A stretch of 64,000 bases of DNA from Opitutales bacterium (GTDB lineage: Bacteria; Verrucomicrobiota; Verrucomicrobiia; Opitutales; Opitutaceae), in assembly GCA_018700525.1 (NCBI GenBank), contig JABITN010000196.1, positions 22,827 through 86,826 of the forward strand, read 5' to 3'. This document shows, in pieces, positions 48,136 through 57,565 of the stretch (positions are counted from its first letter, which is position 1; each line of letters begins with the position of its first letter). The notes below the pieces were generated by a model. The model made no database searches. It had not been told where the DNA came from and was given only the letters and a program-made list of their open reading frames with translations. The translations under genes were made by a program, and so were the position numbers.

Positions 48136-51100
48136 CTACGCTAGTGCGGCTTCGTTCTCGAGGTGAAGACTTACAATATCTTGGTCGTCGTGCTCGGAGT
48201 TGAACTTCATAGACACAACCTTCGATACCCCCTTCTCCTCCATTGTCACTCCGTAGATAGCCTGAGCCGCCTGGATCGTGCGCTTGTTGTGAGTGATAAT
48301 GATGAACTGAGACTGCTTGGTGAACTGCTTAAGCAGCGTCGTAAAACGACCAATGTTCGATTCATCCAAAGGAGCATCCAATTCATCCAGCAAACAGAAT
48401 GGACTTGGCTTGACCATGTAGATAGCGAATAGCAATCCCACCGCGGTCATCGTCCGTTGTCCCCCGGAAAGAAGAGAGATGCTCTTTAAACGGGTACCCG
48501 GAGGTTGAGCCACGATATCAATACCGCTCTCCAATACATCCTCGGTTTCGATGAGCTGCAGATCCGCCTTGCCGCCATTGAATAGCGTATTGAAGGTCTG
48601 CTTAAAGTTCGCGCGAATTTGATCGAATGTGGCCGAGAATTGCTCACAAGACTTGATATTGATCTCATCGATCGCCGCTACCAATTTGTCGCGAGATGTC
48701 GTCAAATCATCGTATTGAGTTTTCAAGAACAAATGACGCTCCCGCAACTCACCGTACTCTTCGATCGCGTCCGTATTAACCACGCCCATGCTTTGAACCC
48801 GCTTGCGAAGTGCCTGGATCTCAGTCTTGATTTTGCTCCAGTTAGTGGCTTCCAACTCTTCCAGCTCTTCCTCGCTGGGCCCTTTAGGAGCAGCGTTCTC
48901 TGGAGCAAGTTCTTTCCCTTCAGATTTCTCTTCGGATTCCTCTTCTGGCAGTTTTTCTGTGCTGGCTTCTGCAACGACGTCAGTCGATTCCTCGCCACCT
49001 TCTTCAGACGCTTCCTCAACGACCTCTTCGGATTCTTCCGATACGCCTTCTTCGCTTTCACCCGACTCGGATTCAATCGTTCCCGTATCAAGATCGAGCT
49101 TTGGCAAATTTTCAACCGGCTGACGAGCCTTCCACATTTCGAATTTCCAATCGACGAGTCGAAGATCAAGTCCGTATTCACGCTCGATTTCCTCCTGAAC
49201 GAATCCCAAGCGAGAGCGTTTCTCTGCAATCTGAACATTCTGGTTATTCAAATTAGATCGAAGCGATTCTACCTTTTCGCGAGCCGTAGCTTGCTCCTTC
49301 TCCAAAAGCTCCACTTTGCCTTCAATCGAAGTCAATGACTCGCGCGTTTGCTCAACTAGGGCCTTCGCTTCTTCAAGCTCCGCATCCACGGACTCACTAC
49401 GAGCCTGGGCGTTCTCGATCTCTTCTTGCTGTTCGACGATCTGTGTCTCCCATTGCTCAATATCGGAAGTCTTCGACTCCGTCAAACGAGTCAGTTCCGA
49501 GCGACGCTGCCCTATCTCAGCCAAACCCTGTTCAAGCATGTCGAGCTTTTGCTTCTTCTCCTGCAAATCATATTTAGCCTGTGACAAGCCTTCGCGTTTC
49601 TCGTCTCGATTTTCGCGAATAGAACTAATTCCCGACTCGACCGACTCCAAACGCTCCCGCGCCGATTCCAGTTTTTCCTGAGCACCAGCAGAATTCGAAC
49701 GTGCAGCTTCCAGCTTTTCAGTTGCCCGCGAGCGGGTTTCCTCGAGCCCTTCACGCTCTCGCTCCAAACGCTCAGCCTTCAGCTTTTGGTCTTGAACCAT
49801 TTTTTCCGCATTGCGAGCTTCAGCCTGCAAACGGGAAAGCTCCTGACGCACTTCGCCTATCTCCCGGCGATGCGTTTCAACTGCATCTTCCGACGCTTCA
49901 AGGCGTTTGTTTATTTTCTCCGCTTCATCGCGAGCGGCCTGCAAAGTTTTCTGATCAGTCTCGAGCTCTTGACTGGTTTGACGAAGCTCGATTTCGCGCT
50001 GAAGAATACTAGAGTTTTTAGCCTTCTTATAACCGCCTGTCGCTAAACCGCGACTATCGACTGACTCACCCTTGCGGGAAGCTACTTGTAGAAACCTGAA
50101 ATCCGGCTGTCCCTCCCACCATTTGAGAAACTGAGCTACATCCTCGACAACGTAACTAGCCGAAAGAACTGATTTCAAGGCATCGTCGCCTTCACCCAAC
50201 TCGATAAACTCCAAGGCTGGTTTGAGCCAATCCGGCAGATCGTTGGATTCATTCGAACCGCCGCCAAGATTATCCAGCTTGACGCATACGCGACCAATCT
50301 CGCGATCCTCAAGCTGGCGAAATACTTCGATCACCGTATCAGCATCGCCTACCGCGACTGCTTCGACCGCAGACCCAAGCAACGCCTCCATGGCCAAACC
50401 GTATCCATCCTTAACCGACAGATTCGATACTAACGGAGCAAACGAGCGACCACTCAGACCACCCTGCATACGTCCCTTAAGCAAAGCCTTTGCTCCTTCT
50501 CCGTATCCTTCCAGTTTCTCCTGAAGCTGTTGAAGCAATTTTACGCGGGCCGTCTTTTGAGTGGCCGTACGATCCAATTCTTGAATACGCACCTGAGCCG
50601 CCCTAAACGCATCACGTCTTTCGGAAACTTCCTCCCGGGCCTTCTCAAGCGCAGCTTCCAATTCGGTCTGCCTCTGCTGAGTTGCGCTTACGCCCTCATT
50701 GAAAGTCTCAAACGCCTGCTGAGCTTCAGTCTGCCCTTCCGATTGCTCGGCGAGCTCTTCTTCGAGACGCATCAAACGATTCGAGCTGGTACCTGCCTCG
50801 ACCTCGAGCAAGGACATTTGCTCACGACCTTGGTGCAAGCTGTTTTCCGCCTGTTGGGCTTGAAGCTTTAACTCTTGAATTTCGATCTCCGATGAAGCCA
50901 ACTGGTTTTCTATCTCAGAGAGCTCACGATTTCGCTCCTGGAAGATTTCATCAGAATTCCCAAGAACGTCCAAATGGAGTTGCTTGTCCTGAGAATGCTC
51001 ATCCAAACGCGCTACAAGTTCCCCGATCTGGCCTTCGTAGGAACCTATTTCTTCCCGAGCCTGCTCTATCCGCTCGCCCATGGAGTTGATTCGAATCTGA

Positions 51101-52020
51101 GCCAACTGCGTCTGATTCGCCGTCTGCTCCTGCATGGTACGCAAATCGAAAACCGCTTGCTGCGAATCCTGAATCTTTTGGATCAAAGCTTGGCGATCTT
51201 CCTTGTGGACGATCAAGCTCGCTTCTTTCTTTTCCAATTCGATCTGTAACGCGTCGACTTCCGATTGAAGAGAATCCGCACTTTTATCGATGTGCCCAAG
51301 CGAATTGCTCAGGGTTCCGTATTGATGAGCGCTATAACCTACGTCTAAGTGACGCAGCTTGTGGCTTAGCTTCTTATAGCGGATCGCCTTGGTAGCCTGA
51401 CGCTTGAGGCTTCCAATCTGTCGACTGATTTCCGCAATGACGTCAGTCACGCGATCCAAATTCGTCTCTACGTGACCGAGCTTATTCAAAGCTTCCTTCC
51501 GTTGAGCCTTATACTTCGAAATGCCCGCAGCTTCTTCGAAAACCGCTCGCCGCTCTTCCGGCTTCGACGAGAGAATCTGATCGATCTGCCCCTGGGCCAT
51601 GATCGAATAGGATGTGCGCCCGACACCCGTGTCCATGAATAACCGCTGAATATCCTTCAAGCGACAAGCGTTGCCGTTCAAGAAATAGTTGCTTCCGCCA
51701 TCGCGATGCACGCGACGAGACAATTCGACTTCGTTGAAATCTTGGCCTAGTTCCTTTTCGCAGTCCGTGAGAATAATCGATACCTCGCAGATATTCACGG
51801 GCTTGCGCTTATCCGTGCCTTCGAAGATGACGTCTTGCATCTTTCCGCCACGCAGTGCCTTAGCGCTTTGCTCGCCAAGTACCCACCGAATAGCGTCGGC
51901 AATATTACTCTTGCCGCATCCATTGGGGCCGACGACTGCCGTAACGCCAGGCTCGAATTTCAGGTGGGTAAGGTCCGCGAAACTTTTAAAACCGTTTGCT
52001 TTGAGAGAGCTCAGATACAT
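48136..52020 (-). CDS. smc: Chromosome segregation ATPase SMC
   Basis: 1294 aa, longer than the usual 1150-1200. N-terminal ATPase lobe: GPNGCGKSNIADAIRWVLG (Walker A). Coiled coils flank a hinge at about 515-640. The C-terminal lobe has LLSGGQRTMTAVGLL (ABC signature) and FCLLDELDAPLDESN (Walker B and D-loop). SMC with ScpA/ScpB condenses and resolves chromosomes. The extra length is mostly an acidic insert at about residues 975-1060 made of Glu/Ser/Val repeats, breaking the second coiled coil. scpA and scpB are not in the window. Confidence 0.95.
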   Translation of the reverse strand: MYLSSLKANGFKSFADLTHLKFEPGVTAVVGPNGCGKSNIADAIRWVLGEQSAKALRGGKMQDVIFEGTDKRKPVNICEVSIILTDCEKELGQDFNEVELSRRVHRDGGSNYFLNGNACRLKDIQRLFMDTGVGRTSYSIMAQGQIDQILSSKPEERRAVFEEAAGISKYKAQRKEALNKLGHVETNLDRVTDVIAEISRQIGSLKRQATKAIRYKKLSHKLRHLDVGYSAHQYGTLSNSLGHIDKSADSLQSEVDALQIELEKKEASLIVHKEDRQALIQKIQDSQQAVFDLRTMQEQTANQTQLAQIRINSMGERIEQAREEIGSYEGQIGELVARLDEHSQDKQLHLDVLGNSDEIFQERNRELSEIENQLASSEIEIQELKLQAQQAENSLHQGREQMSLLEVEAGTSSNRLMRLEEELAEQSEGQTEAQQAFETFNEGVSATQQRQTELEAALEKAREEVSERRDAFRAAQVRIQELDRTATQKTARVKLLQQLQEKLEGYGEGAKALLKGRMQGGLSGRSFAPLVSNLSVKDGYGLAMEALLGSAVEAVAVGDADTVIEVFRQLEDREIGRVCVKLDNLGGGSNESNDLPDWLKPALEFIELGEGDDALKSVLSASYVVEDVAQFLKWWEGQPDFRFLQVASRKGESVDSRGLATGGYKKAKNSSILQREIELRQTSQELETDQKTLQAARDEAEKINKRLEASEDAVETHRREIGEVRQELSRLQAEARNAEKMVQDQKLKAERLEREREGLEETRSRATEKLEAARSNSAGAQEKLESARERLESVESGISSIRENRDEKREGLSQAKYDLQEKKQKLDMLEQGLAEIGQRRSELTRLTESKTSDIEQWETQIVEQQEEIENAQARSESVDAELEEAKALVEQTRESLTSIEGKVELLEKEQATAREKVESLRSNLNNQNVQIAEKRSRLGFVQEEIEREYGLDLRLVDWKFEMWKARQPVENLPKLDLDTGTIESESGESEEGVSEESEEVVEEASEEGGEESTDVVAEASTEKLPEEESEEKSEGKELAPENAAPKGPSEEELEELEATNWSKIKTEIQALRKRVQSMGVVNTDAIEEYGELRERHLFLKTQYDDLTTSRDKLVAAIDEINIKSCEQFSATFDQIRANFKQTFNTLFNGGKADLQLIETEDVLESGIDIVAQPPGTRLKSISLLSGGQRTMTAVGLLFAIYMVKPSPFCLLDELDAPLDESNIGRFTTLLKQFTKQSQFIIITHNKRTIQAAQAIYGVTMEEKGVSKVVSMKFNSEHDDQDIVSLHLENEAALA

Positions 52021-52208
52021 GTAGGGGGCAGAAAATGAACGGCCTCAAGGAACCCTGACAACCCCAAATACACGATTGTGAATAAGTCGAAGAACAACCT
52101 GGGAATAAAAACCCAAACAAGCTGTTGACTCCACGCCGTTCAGCCGTTTCCCACCCTCCAAAATCAAAAAACAGCCCAAAACAACGCCATTCACACCCAA
52201 AGCCGCTC

Positions 52209-52244
52209 TACCTTTAAAATTACAACGTTGTAATTTTAAAGGTA
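52209..52244. repeat. Perfect 36-bp palindrome
   Basis: TACCTTTAAAATTACAAC and its exact reverse complement with no loop, in the minus-strand gap between the sulfatase stop and smc start. The core ATTACAACGTTGTAAT is operator-like. No T tract follows, so it is not a typical terminator. It could be a regulator site or a cruciform-forming element. Confidence 0.7.
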
Positions 52245-52264
52245 ATCGTTCGTGAAACCGCAAT

Positions 52265-52294
52265 TGCGATCTGCGTGCAGGCACGCAAGTCGCA
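52265..52294. repeat. GC-rich hairpin
   Basis: TGCG..., then TGCGTGC-AG-GCACGCA, then ...CGCA: an 11-bp interrupted stem 30 bases after the sulfatase stop. No T tract on either strand. Together with the 36-bp palindrome it fills the 303-bp gap. Confidence 0.45.
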
Positions 52295-52323
52295 GGCGAT
52301 CGTCCATATTGGCGAGCGGGATT

Positions 52324-53775
52324 CTATTTTCGCGTTTTAACTCTACCTCTAAGGCCTTCGGCTTCGGCGAATGCATCGAACTGCGGATTGCGTTCGTTCG
52401 GCACGGGAGCGCCGATTCCTTCTCGCCAACCTTCCAAACGAGCTAGCAATTCGGAGGTTTTCTCATTCATGCTCTTGGCAAGGTTGCGGGTCTCGCCAAT
52501 GTCGTCGCGCAGGTTGTACAACTCCAACCCTCCGTCCTCGAAATACTGGTGAAGCTTCCAGTCTCCTACGCGAATCACGCTACACGGACGACTGCGAAAG
52601 AGGATATCACGTTGTTCGTCAGTGACCGCATAAGACTGAAGGTATGCAGGGAAATGCCAATAGAGCGCCCGGTTACCCAAGTTTGGCGTTTCGCCCTTGA
52701 AGAGCGAAACCAAACTAACGCCATCCAAATCCTGTCCATTCGGCAAAGCCGCTCCGGTCATTTCGCACAGCGTCGGGAACACGTCGACACCGATGATTGG
52801 CTCCGAACTTTTTTGCCCCGGAGCGACCACTCCCGGCCATTTCACGAAAAACGGCACGCGGATGCCACCTTCGTAATACGTACCTTTGTAACCTTTGAGA
52901 GGATCCATATCGGTCGCCGGTCCGTAACCTCCATTGTCCGAAAAGAAGAGGACGATCGTATTGTCAGTCAAACCGAGCTCGTCCAATGTCGCCTGAATTT
53001 TTCCTATGCCATCGTCGACCGATTGAATCATCGTCGCCATCTCTACGTGATCGTGCAACTCCCCTTTCGCCTTTGCCTCGTATTTAGCGACAAGCTCTTT
53101 CTTAGCGTCCAACGGCGTATGCACCGCGAAGTGCGTTAGGTAAAGCATCCAAGGATTGTCTTTATTAGAACGGATAAACGCATCCGCCTGATCGCTCAGA
53201 TAATCCGTCAAATACGAATCCTCCGGCAAGCCTTGCAAGCTCGGGATATTCGGGTGCGGCGGGGAATACCCCCTTGGAGGCGAACCGGAATGCGTGCCGC
53301 CAACATTAACATCGAATCCATAGGGAATCGGATCGTCACTCAAATGCCACTTACCCATCATCGCGGTCTCATAACCGGACGCTTGGATTTGCTGAGCCCA
53401 CGTTCTGATACTCGTATCGAGCGTGTCGACTCCTGGAATGTGTTTCAATCGACTGTGCTTCGGGTTGCCGCGCAGTCCCGTGCCGACGTTGTAGATCTCG
53501 TGCCGCGGAGTGTATTGCCCCGAAAGCATGCATGCTCGTGCCGGGGCGCAATTGGCCGATGCGGAATAGGCCTTTGTAAAGACCATCCCTTCCGAAGCGA
53601 GCTTGTCGATATTCGGCGATTCGTAAAAATCCGAGCCCATGTAGGACGTGTCCTTCCACCCAAAATCATCTAGGAATATGAACAAGATGTTCGGTTTTTC
53701 CGATGCAGCGAAAGCAGCTGAATTAATGAGAGCTGCCGATAGCAGCATTAAAAAATATCGTTTGGAGAGGTTCAT
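52324..53775 (-). CDS. Secreted sulfatase (Cys-type, CAPAR)
   Basis: 483 aa. Signal peptide to about AAFAA. S1 sulfatase: NILFIFLDDFGWKDTSYMG gives the metal-binding Asp pair; the formylglycine motif is CAPAR (Cys76), a variant of C-x-P-S-R with Ala at the fourth position, followed by CMLSGQYTPRH. MMGKWHLSDDP and TIVLFFSDNGGYGP are also conserved. The second position-specific Ala is tolerated by known maturases, which need C-x-P/A-x-R. Substrate unknown; it sits 31 bases after the next sulfatase on the same strand and may share its transcript. Confidence 0.88.
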   Translation of the reverse strand: MNLSKRYFLMLLSAALINSAAFAASEKPNILFIFLDDFGWKDTSYMGSDFYESPNIDKLASEGMVFTKAYSASANCAPARACMLSGQYTPRHEIYNVGTGLRGNPKHSRLKHIPGVDTLDTSIRTWAQQIQASGYETAMMGKWHLSDDPIPYGFDVNVGGTHSGSPPRGYSPPHPNIPSLQGLPEDSYLTDYLSDQADAFIRSNKDNPWMLYLTHFAVHTPLDAKKELVAKYEAKAKGELHDHVEMATMIQSVDDGIGKIQATLDELGLTDNTIVLFFSDNGGYGPATDMDPLKGYKGTYYEGGIRVPFFVKWPGVVAPGQKSSEPIIGVDVFPTLCEMTGAALPNGQDLDGVSLVSLFKGETPNLGNRALYWHFPAYLQSYAVTDEQRDILFRSRPCSVIRVGDWKLHQYFEDGGLELYNLRDDIGETRNLAKSMNEKTSELLARLEGWREGIGAPVPNERNPQFDAFAEAEGLRGRVKTRK

Positions 53776-53806
53776 AACTCGGTAATGGGTTCGACGGAAT
53801 TAGATA

Positions 53807-55882
53807 CTAATGCGAAAGATAATCAATCGAGATTGCCTGTTTGCTCAACGAAGGACCCCTCCACTGAACATCAAGAGCCGAAGAGGCTGTGGAATTCTTC
53901 AAAACGCTCAAAGTAAAAGGATGTAATCCCGCTTCGAGTTTCACGGAGGCCGAAACCTCCTTCCCTCCTTCGTACCCGAAATCAGCGTCAATAATAATAG
54001 CATCGTGGATACGCATAATTGCCCCCGAGTCCGTAGTCAGCGAGAACGCATATTCACCATCGCTCGGAACAGTTAGATAACCCGTAAAGACAACTGCTCC
54101 ATTTCCAGGCCCCACATCCCCCTTCAATTGCGTCACACCGCCCATCTGCTGTGGCGACTCATCCCAGAACTTCGGAACCCACGGAAACGCGCCTTCGTAT
54201 CCCAACCAACGAGCTCCCGGGCGAGTCGAAGCCGCATCGACCGCAGGGACTAGTTCATCGTCGTAGGGGCGTCGGTTATCCATATTTGGACGACGTAGCT
54301 GGAGCGACCTATCTTTCATCCTCTGCTGCAAACCGATAAAGAAGTCGCTCGTCCCAGCTAGATTGTTCACCTCTTTCAAATCCGTTTTCACATCGTAGAT
54401 TTCAAAATCATCCGAGTGACCCTTTATATCGACGCGTACGCCCTTATAACCTTCTAGAAATAGAGCCTGCATTTGCTTGCGAGGGCGATTCTGGTGACTC
54501 GAATCGAAATCCGGATAGTTCGGGGTCTTCCCGCCGTGCAGGAATTCGACATAAACCGTACTCTCCTCCTGCGCTCCTTCTCCGGTCAAAGCTGGCACGA
54601 GCGAAACGCCATCGGAAAGAGCGGGCAAAGGAACTCCACCGAGATCGGCGAAAGTCGTCATCCAATCATGGAACTGAGACGGCGTATGATCCATCCGCCC
54701 TGCCGGAATACCACCTGGCCAACGAGCGAGAGCCGGCATGCGAATCCCGCCTTCCCAAACGTCGCGCTTCTCGCCGTCGAATGGTCCGTAGGACTGAAAA
54801 TGCACCGGAGTGAATGGAGTTCCTGCGATATAGCTAACCGCCAATGGGCCATTGTCATTCGTGAAGACAATCATAGTCTCCTCATCTATTTTCAAATCCT
54901 TGAGCAATTGAACTAAATCGCCCACAGCGCTATCGATGCGACGCACCATTGTGGCGAAGCGTTGCTCGACATTGCTCCAATCCGAATTACGATATTCAGG
55001 ATGTATCCAAGAATCGACTTCTCCACTCGCCGTGTTGATCATATGCCCAGGTTTATCCAACCACTGGAGACCACCTTTCAAACCTCCCCCTTCAGGAAAC
55101 GCCTGCGTAGGCACCTGCAAAGCGGCGTGAGGCGTATCGTATGCTAGATAAATGAAGAATGGCTGATCACCCTGGGTGCGAGCATGATCGACAATCCATT
55201 TCTTAGTGTAGGCAGTAAACAGATCGGTCGTGTAGCATTTGTCCAATCCAGCAGAAATCTCTTCCTCGTTGTGCCAAACTTCCTTACCGGTCTGATGAGT
55301 AGGGCTATTACCCATTGGCCAATCATTGTTCGGATAATGCACGTGCCCATCTACATGCCGGACATAACCGAGGTATTCGTCAAATCCACGCTTCGTCGGA
55401 TAAGCGGGCCACTCGTCGGGACTATTTAGAGACCCTTTAGTTTCACCGAGTCCTTGCAATCCATATTTCCCGACATGCAACGTTCGATACCCCGCACCCT
55501 GCATAATCGTACCCAAAGTATGGTTATCCGGAAGCTCTTTATCGAAATCACTATTTCGCACCTCCGTATGCCCCTGATGCAATCCGCGCAAAAGCGAAGC
55601 CCGAGACGGAGCGCAAACCGGAGCCGGGCAATAGTGGCGACGCAATTGAATCCCTTCTGCAGCGAATCGATCAAGGTTTGGCGTCGCGTGCTTTTTCCCT
55701 GTACGCTGATTCTGATGCAATACGCCCAAATCGCCATAACCCATGTCGTCCGTAAAGACGAAAATGATATTCGGCTTTGAATCACTCGCCGCCCCAAAAA
55801 CGACATTTGTCAGACCAACTGACAGCGCCACAACGGACGCCATTAAAACAATTCGGGAGAAAACGGAGGGAACACGCATCAT
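53807..55882 (-). CDS. Secreted sulfatase with C-terminal PA14-like domain
   Basis: 691 aa from the ATG at 55882 (a second ATG is 3 bases on; the frame extends to 55936 without a better leader). Signal peptide to about NVVFGAA. Sulfatase core: NIIFVFTDDMGYGDLGVLH and the formylglycine motif CAPSR (Cys90), with HVGKYGLQGLG and IVFTNDNGPLAV. The last 120 residues (GAVVFTGYLTVPSDGEYAFSL, SGAIMRIHDAIII) look like a PA14 domain, which often binds carbohydrate. This supports action on polysaccharides. It is first of the two minus-strand sulfatases. Confidence 0.88.
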   Translation of the reverse strand: MMRVPSVFSRIVLMASVVALSVGLTNVVFGAASDSKPNIIFVFTDDMGYGDLGVLHQNQRTGKKHATPNLDRFAAEGIQLRRHYCPAPVCAPSRASLLRGLHQGHTEVRNSDFDKELPDNHTLGTIMQGAGYRTLHVGKYGLQGLGETKGSLNSPDEWPAYPTKRGFDEYLGYVRHVDGHVHYPNNDWPMGNSPTHQTGKEVWHNEEEISAGLDKCYTTDLFTAYTKKWIVDHARTQGDQPFFIYLAYDTPHAALQVPTQAFPEGGGLKGGLQWLDKPGHMINTASGEVDSWIHPEYRNSDWSNVEQRFATMVRRIDSAVGDLVQLLKDLKIDEETMIVFTNDNGPLAVSYIAGTPFTPVHFQSYGPFDGEKRDVWEGGIRMPALARWPGGIPAGRMDHTPSQFHDWMTTFADLGGVPLPALSDGVSLVPALTGEGAQEESTVYVEFLHGGKTPNYPDFDSSHQNRPRKQMQALFLEGYKGVRVDIKGHSDDFEIYDVKTDLKEVNNLAGTSDFFIGLQQRMKDRSLQLRRPNMDNRRPYDDELVPAVDAASTRPGARWLGYEGAFPWVPKFWDESPQQMGGVTQLKGDVGPGNGAVVFTGYLTVPSDGEYAFSLTTDSGAIMRIHDAIIIDADFGYEGGKEVSASVKLEAGLHPFTLSVLKNSTASSALDVQWRGPSLSKQAISIDYLSH

Positions 55883-56020
55883 AGAGAAAACAGGAGACAA
55901 AAATTCAAAAACTGCAATCGCTAAGAATAACGCCATTCTTCGCCATTTCGGACATTCTACCTACTCTTCAAGAATCGTCAGTCAGACCAAATTTCCGTTT
56001 ACCTACAAAAGCCATCGGGC

Positions 56021-56881
56021 ATGATCCATTCCGTGCCTCCCCAAAACTCATCCCACACCTTCGACGACCAATTCGATCTCCGATCGCGCCATTCCGATTT
56101 CCAGCAATACTTCGACCGAAACGACTCGCTCAGCGCCGAAGCAGTAGATGCGCTGCCTTGCCAGCTTGATATTCCTTATGGGAACCACCCACTTCAAACC
56201 GTCGACTATTTTCCAGCAAAACGAGGAAACGCCCCAATAGTCATTTTCATCCACGGCGGCTACTGGCGAGCTCTAGACAAGCGTAACTACCGCTTTATCG
56301 CTCTTCCATTTATCGACGAAAATTGCGCCGTTTGCTCAATAAACTACCGCCTAGCCCCAGAAATTGGCCTCGAGACAATCGTCGACGATGTCATCAAAGC
56401 CCTGCATTCAATTCGCGAGCATGCTACTGCTATTAACGGGAACCCCAACAATTTATTCGTAACAGGGCATTCAGCCGGAGGACATCTCGCTCTAATGAGC
56501 GCTATGCTTCTCCAAAGAGATAACAATCCGCTCCTACCTTCAATAAGAGGTATCCTCAGTTTAAGCGGACTCTTCGATCTCAATCCCATTCGAAAATCGT
56601 TTCTGAACGAAACCCTGAACCTCGATGAACCCACCGCGACTCGCTTTAGCCCAATACTCAATGAGACCTTCTCCATCGATATTCCATTGCGTTTCGCCGT
56701 AGGCGGCGGCGAGACGGACGAGTTTATCCGCCAATCTAAAGCAATCGATGTACGAATGACCGCAAATGGAAACAACAGCCAATTCGAGATTCTCCCCGAT
56801 CTCAATCACTTCGACATCGTCTATGAATTCGGAAAACTCGATGGAGTATTGACGAAACAATTACTAGAAATCATTCGGTAA
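56021..56881 (+). CDS. Alpha/beta hydrolase (esterase/kynurenine-formamidase-like)
   Basis: 286 aa, no signal peptide. The oxyanion-hole motif is IFIHGGYWRALDKRNY and the nucleophile elbow is VTGHSAGGHLALM (Ser). The acid and base are plausibly the Asp in GGETDEF and His in DLNHFDIV. INYRLAPEIGLETIVDDV is typical of the hormone-sensitive-lipase/kynurenine formamidase group (BD-FAE-like). The natural substrate is unknown. It is divergent from the large sulfatase gene. Confidence 0.85.
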   Translation: MIHSVPPQNSSHTFDDQFDLRSRHSDFQQYFDRNDSLSAEAVDALPCQLDIPYGNHPLQTVDYFPAKRGNAPIVIFIHGGYWRALDKRNYRFIALPFIDENCAVCSINYRLAPEIGLETIVDDVIKALHSIREHATAINGNPNNLFVTGHSAGGHLALMSAMLLQRDNNPLLPSIRGILSLSGLFDLNPIRKSFLNETLNLDEPTATRFSPILNETFSIDIPLRFAVGGGETDEFIRQSKAIDVRMTANGNNSQFEILPDLNHFDIVYEFGKLDGVLTKQLLEIIR

Positions 56882-56900
56882 AGATCTCAGGGTGATCCCA

Positions 56901-56928
56901 ATGGCCGCTCGGAGATCGACCGCTATCC
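56901..56928 (-). repeat. REP-like repeat, copy 3
   Basis: On the minus strand GGATAGCGGTCGATC then CTCCGAGCGGCCAT (with one inserted A relative to copies 1 and 2). The TAG at its left end forms the LysE-gene stop codon. Arms GGTCG and CGGCC pair with a G-T. Confidence 0.6.
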
Positions 56929-57555
56929 AATACCACTAGTCGCGATTTTGGCAGCTAAACCAAGGAACACAATACCTGCCAAACGATTCATGAGCACTTG
57001 AGCTCGTGGCGAGCGTTTAAGCAGTCGCCCGAGATGTCCCGCCATCATGGCAACTCCACCAAATACCACAAGCGTCATCAGCATGAACAAGGCTCCAAGC
57101 GAAATCGTCTGTAGGGCTGCCAACTCTTTCGCAGGGTCCACAAACTGCGGCAGAAATGCCAGAAAGAACATCGATACTTTCGGATTAGTGACATTCATAA
57201 TGATACCGCGTCGATAAAGCTTCAGCGCTTCCATTGAATTTCCACTGTCGTCCTCCGCCAATTCCCGAGGCTGAGATACAAATGCATTCCAAGCGAGATA
57301 CACCAAATATCCCGCTCCCGCGAATTTCAAGATTGAGAAGGCTAAAGGCGATGCTTGCACAATCGCCGCCACGCCCAACACCACGGCCGCCGTATGAACC
57401 AACAACCCTGTGCACAGCCCAAGCGTCACCCAGAGACCAGCCGCTCTTCCGTGCAGGACCGATTGCGTCAGCACGAAAAGATTATCCGGCCCAGGAGCGA
57501 TCCCAATTAAAAAGGACGCTATCAAAAACGAAATAACTGTCTCGGCTCCAAGCAA
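56923..57555 (-). CDS. LysE-family amino-acid exporter
   Basis: 210 aa from the TTG at 57555, which gives the standard length and begins just before the first span; the open frame to 57621 would overlap the ThuA gene and has no leader-like start. Six membrane spans are traceable. The family signature is in FLIGIAPGPDNLFVLTQS and GLCTGLLVHTAAVVLG. Members of this family export amino acids, homoserine lactone or related molecules; the cargo is unknown. Its stop codon is contributed by REP-like copy 3. It lies 10 bases after the ThuA gene. Confidence 0.85.
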   Translation of the reverse strand: MLGAETVISFLIASFLIGIAPGPDNLFVLTQSVLHGRAAGLWVTLGLCTGLLVHTAAVVLGVAAIVQASPLAFSILKFAGAGYLVYLAWNAFVSQPRELAEDDSGNSMEALKLYRRGIIMNVTNPKVSMFFLAFLPQFVDPAKELAALQTISLGALFMLMTLVVFGGVAMMAGHLGRLLKRSPRAQVLMNRLAGIVFLGLAAKIATSGIG

Positions 57556-57565
57556 CGAACTAACC

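Noticed and set aside
48619..49338. 239-codon plus-strand ORF within smc
   Set aside because: Antisense to the acidic/coiled-coil part of smc; composition mirrors smc codons and shows no family feature.
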